Shown here piece after piece: positions 58,023-64,000 of a stretch of DNA of 64,000 nt. The translations under genes and the position numbers were made by a program. How positions within the stretch are numbered: the stretch's first letter is position 1; the number at the start of each line of letters is the position of its first letter. The stretch comes from an uncultured Stenotrophomonas sp. GTDB taxonomy: Bacteria; Pseudomonadota; Gammaproteobacteria; Xanthomonadales; Xanthomonadaceae. The stretch lies in NCBI RefSeq assembly GCF_913778665.1, contig NZ_CAJYVQ010000008.1, forward strand, positions 186,001 through 250,000, written 5' to 3'. A model generated the notes under the pieces. That model saw only the letters and a list, made by a program, of their open reading frames with translations. It ran no database searches and was not told where the DNA came from.

Positions 58023-58685
58023 ATGCCGCATACGCCCGACGCTCCACCGCATGCTTTGAAGGCCGACAGCTTCGGCCGCATCCTTCTCGTGGAAGGGCCG
58101 CAGGGCCCCTTCGTGCGCCGTGATCTGGGCGCCACACCGCTGTGGCTGCGGTTGCCTGCATGGTGGTTGGCACGTCGTGAAGCACGCGCGCTGCGCCATA
58201 TCCACGGCATGGCCGATGTGCCGCAGCTGCTGGCCTGGGATGGCCGCCACCTCGACCGCAGCTTCATGGCCGGCGATGCCATGTACCAGCGCCCGCCGTG
58301 CGGCGACCTGGCCTGGTTCCGCGCTGCACGGCGCCTGCTGCAGCAGCTGCACCGGCGCGGCGTGGCCCACAACGACCTGGCCAAGGAAGCCAACTGGCTG
58401 GTCACCGACGATGGTCGTCCGGCGCTGATCGATTTCCAGCTGGCGGTGATCGGCAACCCCCGCTCGCGCTGGATGCGCCTGCTGGCGCGCGAGGATCTGC
58501 GCCACCTGCTCAAGCACAAGCGCATGTACTGCCGACAGTCGCTCACCCCGGTGGAAAAGCGCGTGCTCAAGCGCACCTCGTGGGTGCGCGAGCTGTGGTT
58601 CGCCACCGGCAAGCCGGTGTACCGCTTCGTCACCCGTCGCATCCTGCATTGGGAAGACAACGAGGGGCAGGGGCCGAAGCCGTGA
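58023..58685 (+). CDS. Small protein-kinase-like (RIO/lipopolysaccharide-kinase-like) protein
   Basis: The 220-residue soluble protein carries a reduced kinase core: the catalytic loop VAHNDLAKEANWLV near residue 118 (HxDxxxxN form) and LIDFQLAV near residue 138 in place of DFG. The N-terminal lobe is short (ILLVEGPQGPFVRRDL). It belongs to the RIO1/Kdo-kinase/choline-kinase-like superfamily; the phosphorylation target is unknown. It begins 85 bp from the divergent DedA fusion and is coupled (GTGA) to a DUF2867 gene. Confidence 0.78.
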   Translation: MPHTPDAPPHALKADSFGRILLVEGPQGPFVRRDLGATPLWLRLPAWWLARREARALRHIHGMADVPQLLAWDGRHLDRSFMAGDAMYQRPPCGDLAWFRAARRLLQQLHRRGVAHNDLAKEANWLVTDDGRPALIDFQLAVIGNPRSRWMRLLAREDLRHLLKHKRMYCRQSLTPVEKRVLKRTSWVRELWFATGKPVYRFVTRRILHWEDNEGQGPKP

Positions 58686-59188
58686 GCGCATCGCAGATCG
58701 TGACAGGGCCGCCGAGTGCTGCCAGCGTACTGCGCGCGCAGTTGGCGGGGGCCGACTTCGTACATGCCTGCCAGGCCAATACGCATCGCCGTGGGCGGAC
58801 CGCGCTGCAGGCCTATCGCGACATGGCGGCGGGCATTCCCGGCTGGTTCGATGGCTTGATGGCGCTGCGCAATCGCGGCATGCGCCTGCTCGGCATGAAG
58901 GATCTGGGTTCCCTGCGTGCAGTACAGGACACCGTCGATCCGCTTCCCGGCCAGCGGCTGGGCATCTTCACCCTGAAGTCGCTGGACGATGATGCCATCG
59001 TGCTGGAAGACGATGATCGCCACCTGCGCGTGCAGCTGGCCCTGCAGTGGCAGGGCGACGTGCTGGAAGCAGCGACCGTGGTGCACACCCACAATGCATT
59101 CGGGCGGTTGTACATGCTGCCGGTCGCACCGGTGCATCGGTTGATCGTGCCGCATCTGCTGCAGAAGCAGGTGCAGGCGTACCGGTGA
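58682..59188 (+). CDS. DUF2867 family protein
   Basis: The 168-residue protein fits DUF2867: LAGADFVHACQANTHRRGRTALQAYRDM near the start, PGWFDGLMALRNRGMRLLGMKDLG, then FTLKSLDDDAIVLEDDDRHLRVQLAL, and a C-terminal YMLPVAPVHRLIVPHLLQKQ. The start is GTG 58682, overlapping the kinase stop. It is cytosolic and of unknown function; relatives are fused to sugar-nucleotide epimerases or found alone. Confidence 0.85.
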   Translation: MSASQIVTGPPSAASVLRAQLAGADFVHACQANTHRRGRTALQAYRDMAAGIPGWFDGLMALRNRGMRLLGMKDLGSLRAVQDTVDPLPGQRLGIFTLKSLDDDAIVLEDDDRHLRVQLALQWQGDVLEAATVVHTHNAFGRLYMLPVAPVHRLIVPHLLQKQVQAYR

Positions 59189-59202
59189 TTCGACACCGCG
59201 CT

Positions 59203-59222
59203 CGCCGGGCCATGCCCGGGGA
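59203..59222. repeat. Degenerate SMAG palindrome
   Basis: GCCGGGCCATGCCCGGGGAC forms a short CCGGGC/GCCCGG stem after the DUF2867 stop codon, near the end of the convergent lipoprotein gene. Confidence 0.55.
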
Positions 59223-59239
59223 CACGCGGCGTTTCCGGG

Positions 59240-59923
59240 TTACGGCGTCGCCGGCACCACCTGCTGGCCGATGAAGTTGCGCTTGGCATCGAAGTCGTAG
59301 GCGATCTGCAGCTGGCCCACGTCCGGGCAAGCGTGGCAGTCGCGCAGCGGTGTGCGGTACAGCAGGCGGATCCCGCCGTTCTCCAGCGGTGTGGCTCCTG
59401 CCGATTGCGCCGGCGCGAACGGCGTGGCCTGTGGGTTGGCCTTCAACAGCTCCTGCACGGCTGGGTCGGCACGCAGCGCGTCGTCCAGCTGTACGGCGTC
59501 CACATCGATGCGCTTGCCGCTGGCGTCGACCAAGCGGGTTCCTTCGTTGGTGTTGGCCCGGAAGGGATACTCGACCGTGGCAATGCCCAGCCCCTCGTTC
59601 TCATGCCAGGCGGTGACATACGCCAGCTCCCCGGCGCTGGACAGTTGCTCGGCCGCGGTGATCGCCTCGGCGCTTGCGCCCCCCGCTCGCATCGCATCGC
59701 GCAGGCAATCCCGGGTGGCAGCATTTTCGCCCTGGCGGCATGCGTTCAGATCGCCATCCCAGACCACGGCCTCGCTCCAGCGCATCTTGCCGTCGGCGGC
59801 GGCCTTCTGCGCGCTGGGCGCGTCACCGGCGGGTGGCTCCTTGCCGGGTTCCGGCGAACGGCCCTGGCAGGCAGTCAGCAGGGCAAGCCCCAGGGCAGGC
59901 AGCAACAGGCGGGAACGGCGCAT
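59240..59923 (-). CDS. Predicted lipoprotein of unknown function
   Basis: The 227-residue protein has a lipoprotein signal peptide with lipobox ALLTAC (Cys19) and an acidic, Ala/Pro-rich linker. The mature region contains ACRQGENAATRDCLRDAMRAGG, WHENEGLGIATVEYPFRANTNEG and, near the end, LRDCHACPDVGQLQIAYDF. Paired cysteines suggest a folded, disulfide-bonded or metal-binding periplasmic domain. No family is recognised. It is minus strand, divergent from the SDR gene at 60032. Confidence 0.8.
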   Translation of the reverse strand: MRRSRLLLPALGLALLTACQGRSPEPGKEPPAGDAPSAQKAAADGKMRWSEAVVWDGDLNACRQGENAATRDCLRDAMRAGGASAEAITAAEQLSSAGELAYVTAWHENEGLGIATVEYPFRANTNEGTRLVDASGKRIDVDAVQLDDALRADPAVQELLKANPQATPFAPAQSAGATPLENGGIRLLYRTPLRDCHACPDVGQLQIAYDFDAKRNFIGQQVVPATP

Positions 59924-60031
59924 GGCGTGGACCTCGTGCGTTGGCTGGAGGCTCGAGTATCGTCAAGACCGGGTGAACTTCGTGTCGGCGCGTCATACTA
60001 GCGGTTCAAGGCATACGCTGGAGTGTGGAAC

Positions 60032-60850
60032 GTGGGCAGTCTGCAGGGCAAAACGCTGTTCATCACCGGTGCCTCGCGCGGCATCGGCCTGGCCATCGCG
60101 CTGCGCGCTGCGCGCGACGGCGCCAACGTGGCCATCGCGGCCAAGTCATCGGTGGCCAATCCGAAATTGCCGGGCACCATTCACACAGCGGCCGAAGCGG
60201 TCAATGCGGCAGGCGGCCAGGGCCTGGCCCTGAAGTGTGATATCCGCGAGGAAGAGCAGGTGCAGGCGGCGGTCGCGGCCACGGTCGATACCTTTGGTGG
60301 CATCGATATTCTGATCAACAACGCCAGCGCGATCTGGCTGCGTGGCACGCTGGATACGCCGATGAAGCGCTTCGACCTGATGCAGCAGGTCAACTCCCGT
60401 GGCAGCTTCCTGTGCGCGCAGGCCTGCCTGCCGTACCTGCTGCAGGCGCCGAACCCGCACATCCTCACCCTGGCACCGCCGCCGAGCCTGGCACCGAAGT
60501 GGTGGGCGCCGCACACCGGCTACACGCTGGCGAAGATGGGCATGAGTTTCGTCACCCTGGGCCTGGCAGCGGAGTTCGGTCCGCAGGGCGTGGCGGTCAA
60601 TGCCTTGTGGCCGCGTACGGTGATCGCCACCGATGCGATCAACATGATTTCCGGTGTCGACGTGGCCGGTTGCCGCACGCCGCAGATCATGGCCGACGCC
60701 GCGCACGCGGTGCTTGTACGCGAAGCGGCCGGCTTCCACGGCCAGTTCCTGATCGATGATGACGTGCTGGCGCAGTCGGGCATCACCGATCTGTCCGGTT
60801 ATGCCGTGGATGCGTCGCGGCCGTTGCTGCCGGATCTGTTCCTGGATTGA
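60032..60850 (+). CDS. Short-chain dehydrogenase/reductase, HSDL2-like
   Basis: The 272-residue oxidoreductase begins GSLQGKTLFITGASRGIGLAIALRAARDG. The TGASRGIG nucleotide motif, NNASAIWL and the catalytic YTLAKMGMS are present. ILTLAPPPSLAPKWWAPHTGYTLAK and NALWPRTVIATDAI match the hydroxysteroid dehydrogenase-like 2 subgroup, whose substrates are not well defined. I chose GTG 60032 because GGAG lies eight bases upstream; GTG 60023 is the alternative. Confidence 0.88.
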   Translation: MGSLQGKTLFITGASRGIGLAIALRAARDGANVAIAAKSSVANPKLPGTIHTAAEAVNAAGGQGLALKCDIREEEQVQAAVAATVDTFGGIDILINNASAIWLRGTLDTPMKRFDLMQQVNSRGSFLCAQACLPYLLQAPNPHILTLAPPPSLAPKWWAPHTGYTLAKMGMSFVTLGLAAEFGPQGVAVNALWPRTVIATDAINMISGVDVAGCRTPQIMADAAHAVLVREAAGFHGQFLIDDDVLAQSGITDLSGYAVDASRPLLPDLFLD

Positions 60851-60942
60851 GTGCTGCGTTGAACCACGGCCGATCGCTGCGGCTGTCGGCCCGCTACGTT
60901 AGAATGCGTGGCTGTAATCGTTTTCAGCAAGGATGTGAGCAC

Positions 60943-61935
60943 ATGACACGTACGCTTTCCATCGCGGCGCTGGCCGCTTCGCTGTCGTTGGTCCTGACCG
61001 CCTGCGGCGGCGAGGCGCCGGCAACGACGGGGGACTCTGGCGCGTCCGCCGCACCAGACGCCGCCACGGCGCTGTCCGACGCGCAGCAGCAGTTGACCGC
61101 CAAGCTCAACGCCTACATCGGCTGCTTCAACGCGCTCGATTCGAAGACCCACCGCAGCATCGAGTCCTACACGCGCTGGATCAAGGACGTTGACGCCGGC
61201 CCGACAGGCCGCGAGACGCAGGTCTATGGGCCGTCGGAAATCAGCGATTACGACATGAAGCAATGCGACGCTCCGGTGACCGAGGCGATGGCTGCCAAGC
61301 CGGCACTGGCTGATCTCGATGCGGCTGCGGGCCGCTATCAGCAGGCGCTGAAGGCACTGGTGCCGGTCAGCAAGGACGCGCACGACTACTACGATCGGCA
61401 GGATTACGAGGACGACCAGTTTGCCAAGGGCAAGCAGATGCACGCGCCCTTGATGGCGGCGTTCAAGGCCTTCGTGGTTGCCAGCGAAACGTTCAACGCC
61501 GAACTGGAGCGGCAGAACGACGCGGCCCAGCGCGAGCAGCTCAAGGCACTGGAACAGGCCGAGGGGCGTACGCGCGAGTATTACCGGCTGGCGATGATGC
61601 TGGAAGCGAAGGCCATCCTGGAGCTGATGAGCGAGGACGACTTTGATACGACCAAGGCCCGCGAACGGCTGGATGCGTTCAATCGCATTTCCGACGAAGC
61701 GCATGCCAAGGTGGCCGATCAGGAGCCGGGCAAACTGGACTGGAACAGCTTCGAGCGCGAAGCCGAGAACTTCCGCCGGGAAGGCAAGGAGCGCCTGCAG
61801 CGGGTCAGCAGCAAAACGCCCTACAGCGATTTCGAGCGGCGCATGCTGGACTCACCGTCGATGGCGCCGCGCGGTTCGGCCGGCAAGCTGATGCAGGAAT
61901 ACAACACGCTCGTTTTCCAGAGCAATCGTCAGTAG
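60943..61935 (+). CDS. DUF3829-like (YiiG-type) lipoprotein, first of a paralogous pair
   Basis: The 330-residue lipoprotein has a signal peptide with lipobox VLTAC (Cys21), a low-complexity Ala/Ser/Thr linker and a long, mostly helical mature domain. Shared motifs with the next gene are KLNAYIGCFN, SYTRWIKDVDAGPTGRE, YQQALKALVP and EYNTLVFQSNR. The pattern fits DUF3829. ATG 60943 follows AAGGATG. The role is unknown; the two genes form a tandem duplication of outer- or inner-membrane lipoproteins. Confidence 0.85.
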   Translation: MTRTLSIAALAASLSLVLTACGGEAPATTGDSGASAAPDAATALSDAQQQLTAKLNAYIGCFNALDSKTHRSIESYTRWIKDVDAGPTGRETQVYGPSEISDYDMKQCDAPVTEAMAAKPALADLDAAAGRYQQALKALVPVSKDAHDYYDRQDYEDDQFAKGKQMHAPLMAAFKAFVVASETFNAELERQNDAAQREQLKALEQAEGRTREYYRLAMMLEAKAILELMSEDDFDTTKARERLDAFNRISDEAHAKVADQEPGKLDWNSFEREAENFRREGKERLQRVSSKTPYSDFERRMLDSPSMAPRGSAGKLMQEYNTLVFQSNRQ

Positions 61936-62094
61936 CCGCAGCGTTCTTTGCGCTATTTGTGTCGCAATCGATCAGGTCGATTGCGACGTACCGCATCACA
62001 CACTCCCAAACGGTGCGGCCTTCCCGAGGCCGCCAATGCGGGTGTCCGCGTCATGCGCGAGGATGCCTGGCGCCTTTTTCTGCAAGGAATCGAT

Positions 62095-63045
62095 TTGAAC
62101 GCTCCAGCACGCACACTTCCTCTCCTTCTTCTCGGGACGCTGGCCGCTGTGGCCGGCTGCGACAACGTGCCGGCGCTGGCGGCGGCAGATCCCAGCCTCG
62201 GCAAGATCAACGCCTACATCGAGTGCTACAACGGCGTTGAACAGCCCATCCACGAGGGCTTCCAGACCTACACGGGCTGGATGAAGGATCCCGAGGCCGG
62301 CCCGACCGGCAAGGAAGCACAGCCGCGTTCGCCCGGCAAGGTGCTGTCGCACCGCGTCGAGTACTGCGGCCAGCCACTGACCGACGCGCTGGCGAAGACC
62401 CCGGCACTGCCGCTGGATGGCCCCGCACGGGACTATCAGCAGGCGTTCCAGGCACTGAATACCCTGGTCGAGCGCGCCGATGGCTACTTCACCCGCGAGG
62501 ACTATCGTCGTGATGGCGGTGAAGGGATGCGCAGCCAGCATGCCCCGCTGATGCAGGCCTATGCCGCCTTCTTCGAGGCCAGCGAAGCGATGGATGTGGC
62601 GCTGGAGAAGAACGAGAACGATCGTCGCGCTGCGCAGCTGAAGCAGATCGAAGCGAGCGAGGGCCGCTCGCTGTCCTATTACCACCTGCGCATCGTCGGT
62701 GATGGCAAGCAGCTGGCTACGGCGTTCCAGGACGACGCGCCGGACGTTGCGGCATTGCGTAAGCAGCTGGCCGACTATCAGGCACTGGTGACGGAAATCC
62801 AGAACGGCGGTGTCGGCAAGGACGACCCGATGTGGGGCCACGTGCAGCGTTCGGCGGACAAGCTGGTGCGTACGGCGGGACGTGGCGTTGAGCGCCTGGA
62901 GCAGCACAAGCCGATTACCGCCGAAGCGCTGGCGGCAGAGCGGAAGGCATCAGGCAGCTGGCTCACCACCGACCCGGAAGGGGCGCAGTCAACGATCCTC
63001 GCCGCGTACAACGATCTGGTGACCACCAGCAACCGCATGCGGTGA
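62095..63045 (+). CDS. DUF3829-like lipoprotein, second of a paralogous pair
   Basis: The 316-residue lipoprotein is paralogous to the preceding gene (KINAYIECYN, TYTGWMKDPEAGPTGKEAQ, YQQAFQALNTL, AYNDLVTTSNR). I read the start as TTG 62095, because AAGGAATCGAT lies directly before it and the sequence then begins with a lipoprotein signal (LPLLLLGTLAAVAGC). Upstream ATG 62053 would put an extra hydrophilic segment before the signal. Helical mature domain; function unknown. Confidence 0.82.
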   Translation: MNAPARTLPLLLLGTLAAVAGCDNVPALAAADPSLGKINAYIECYNGVEQPIHEGFQTYTGWMKDPEAGPTGKEAQPRSPGKVLSHRVEYCGQPLTDALAKTPALPLDGPARDYQQAFQALNTLVERADGYFTREDYRRDGGEGMRSQHAPLMQAYAAFFEASEAMDVALEKNENDRRAAQLKQIEASEGRSLSYYHLRIVGDGKQLATAFQDDAPDVAALRKQLADYQALVTEIQNGGVGKDDPMWGHVQRSADKLVRTAGRGVERLEQHKPITAEALAAERKASGSWLTTDPEGAQSTILAAYNDLVTTSNRMR

Positions 63046-63080
63046 GCAACGGCACGCGCATCCATGCGTAACCGCCGAGG

Positions 63081-63104
63081 GATAGTGCCGGCCGCTGGCC
63101 GGCA
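63081..63104. repeat. SMAG-like palindrome (TGCCGGCC type)
   Basis: TGCCGGCC (63086-63093) and GGCCGGCA (63097-63104) form a perfect 8-bp stem with a GCT loop, preceded by GATAG where GTAG is usual. It lies between the convergent lipoprotein and potassium-channel genes. Confidence 0.7.
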
Positions 63105-63110
63105 TGCACC

Positions 63111-63983
63111 TCAGTGGCTGAACGCATCCGGCAGCTGCCCGCCGCACTTGCGGCAATGGCGGGCATCCGGCTCGTGGCCTTCCAGTCCGCAATGCGGGCA
63201 GCCGCGGGCATCGCGTCGCGCGGCCTGCTCGGCTTCGCGCATGGTGCTGGCCAGCTCCGCGGTGTAGATGCCGGTGGGCACGGCGATGATGCTGTAACCG
63301 ATCAGGATCAGCACCGACGTAACGAAGCGGCCGAGCACTGTCTGCGGCACGATGTCGCCGAAACCGACCGTGGCCATGGTCACCACCGCCCAGTACATGC
63401 TGGCCGGAATGTTGGTGAAGCCATGTTCCGGTCCTTCGATCACGTACATCAGCGCGCCGGCGATGATGGTGATGGTGATCACCGTGAACAGGAACACCAG
63501 CACCTTGCGCCGGCTGCGCCACAGCGACGTCATGAGGACGCCGCTCTCTTCAATGTAGCGGGTCAGCTTGAGGATGCGGAACACGCGCAGGATGCGCAGT
63601 GCGCGCACCACCAGCAGGCTCTGCGCGCCGGGGATGAACAGTGACAGGTAGGCGGGCAGGATCGACAGCAGGTCAATGATGCCCCACACGCTCACCGCGT
63701 AGCGCAGCGGCCGCTTGACCACCGCCAGCCGCAGCAGGTACTCGGCGGTGAAGATGAGGGTGAAGCCCCACTCCAGGATGTACAGGCCGGTGGACCACTC
63801 GGCATGGAGGTGCTGCACGCTGTCGATCATCACCACCAGGATGCTGGCGACGATCGCCACCACCAGGATCAGGTCGAAATTGCGCGAGGGACGGGTGTCG
63901 TGGCGGTAGATGATGTCGAACCACCGGCGGCGCCAGCCGGTTTCGGTGGCGGGGTTCAGCTGGGGGGCGGAAAACGGTCGCAT
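63111..63983 (-). CDS. Voltage-gated potassium channel with C-terminal zinc ribbon
   Basis: The 290-residue inner membrane protein has six membrane segments with an arginine-rich S4 sensor (VVRALRILRVFRILKLTRY), the pore and filter MYWAVVTMATVGFGDIVP (TVGFGD), and S6 (SVLILIGYSIIAVPTGIYT). The C-terminal tail carries a zinc-ribbon motif CPHCG and HCRKCGG in the last 30 residues. It conducts K+ in a voltage-dependent manner; the zinc ribbon may be an assembly or sensing module. ATG 63983 is used. Upstream sequence ends at the window edge. Confidence 0.93.
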   Translation of the reverse strand: MRPFSAPQLNPATETGWRRRWFDIIYRHDTRPSRNFDLILVVAIVASILVVMIDSVQHLHAEWSTGLYILEWGFTLIFTAEYLLRLAVVKRPLRYAVSVWGIIDLLSILPAYLSLFIPGAQSLLVVRALRILRVFRILKLTRYIEESGVLMTSLWRSRRKVLVFLFTVITITIIAGALMYVIEGPEHGFTNIPASMYWAVVTMATVGFGDIVPQTVLGRFVTSVLILIGYSIIAVPTGIYTAELASTMREAEQAARRDARGCPHCGLEGHEPDARHCRKCGGQLPDAFSH

Positions 63984-64000
63984 GGGCGCATTGTGCCGCA

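Overview
The window is GC-rich chromosomal DNA of a Xanthomonadaceae bacterium, almost certainly Stenotrophomonas (S. maltophilia complex). The reasons are the gene order tolC-pcm-tetR-smeO-smeP, which I recall as the described tolCSm-pcm-smeRo-smeO-smeP efflux locus, and many short GTAG-starting palindromes (SMAG elements) between genes. I see no rRNA, tRNA, CRISPR array, prophage or insertion sequence.

Layout. 1-1.7 kb: lipid A acyltransferase LpxL (cut by the window edge), divergent from Kdo transferase WaaA. 1.9-10.5 kb: an APC-like permease, then the SmeOP-TolC efflux locus (tolC and pcm on -, TetR regulator on -, divergent smeO-smeP on +). 10.6-12.4 kb: a divergent LysR/SDR pair. 12.5-22.6 kb: one ten-kilobase minus-strand branched-chain amino acid operon, ilvC-ilvG-ilvM-(mini-ORF)-ilvA-leuA-methyltransferase-leuC-leuD-leuB. 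It is preceded by a leader peptide carrying the residue run ILVLVLI and by a terminator/antiterminator pair readable in the sequence. 22.7-29.7 kb: gamma-glutamyltransferase, a 550-bp intergenic region with two inverted copies of a structured repeat, a BCCT transporter, a TPP riboswitch with thiC, and a channel-like membrane protein. 30-36.4 kb: a winged-helix/beta-propeller regulator, an AraC regulator and a large TonB-dependent receptor. 36.5-39.5 kb: an HDOD protein, inorganic pyrophosphatase and a tandem pair of small secreted cysteine-containing paralogues.

39.5-48.3 kb is a heme/iron locus: FecI-type sigma factor, FecR anti-sigma, a HasR-like receptor with STN domain, heme oxygenase, a DUF454 protein and a dedicated ExbB-ExbD-TonB set. 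48.3-53.6 kb holds the proton-pumping pyrophosphatase, a PPi-type phosphofructokinase and adenylate kinase; with the soluble pyrophosphatase at 37.8 kb this gives an unusual concentration of pyrophosphate enzymes. 53.9-64 kb: Mpl (peptidoglycan recycling), a Lon-substrate-domain protein, a DedA-PAP2-LssY fusion, a small kinase with a DUF2867 partner, lipoproteins including a DUF3829-like tandem pair, an SDR and a Kv-type potassium channel with a C-terminal zinc ribbon.

The most interesting items are: (i) the ilv leader and attenuator; (ii) two oppositely oriented copies of a roughly 105-nt element at 24.6-25.0 kb whose arms and inner stem covary; (iii) a 37-codon ORF with a strong ribosome-binding site bridging ilvM and ilvA; (iv) SMAG palindromes whose GTAG end supplies the stop codon of three genes; and (v) several membrane or regulatory proteins with decayed catalytic motifs (PAP2 domain, K-channel-like filter, HDOD receiver).
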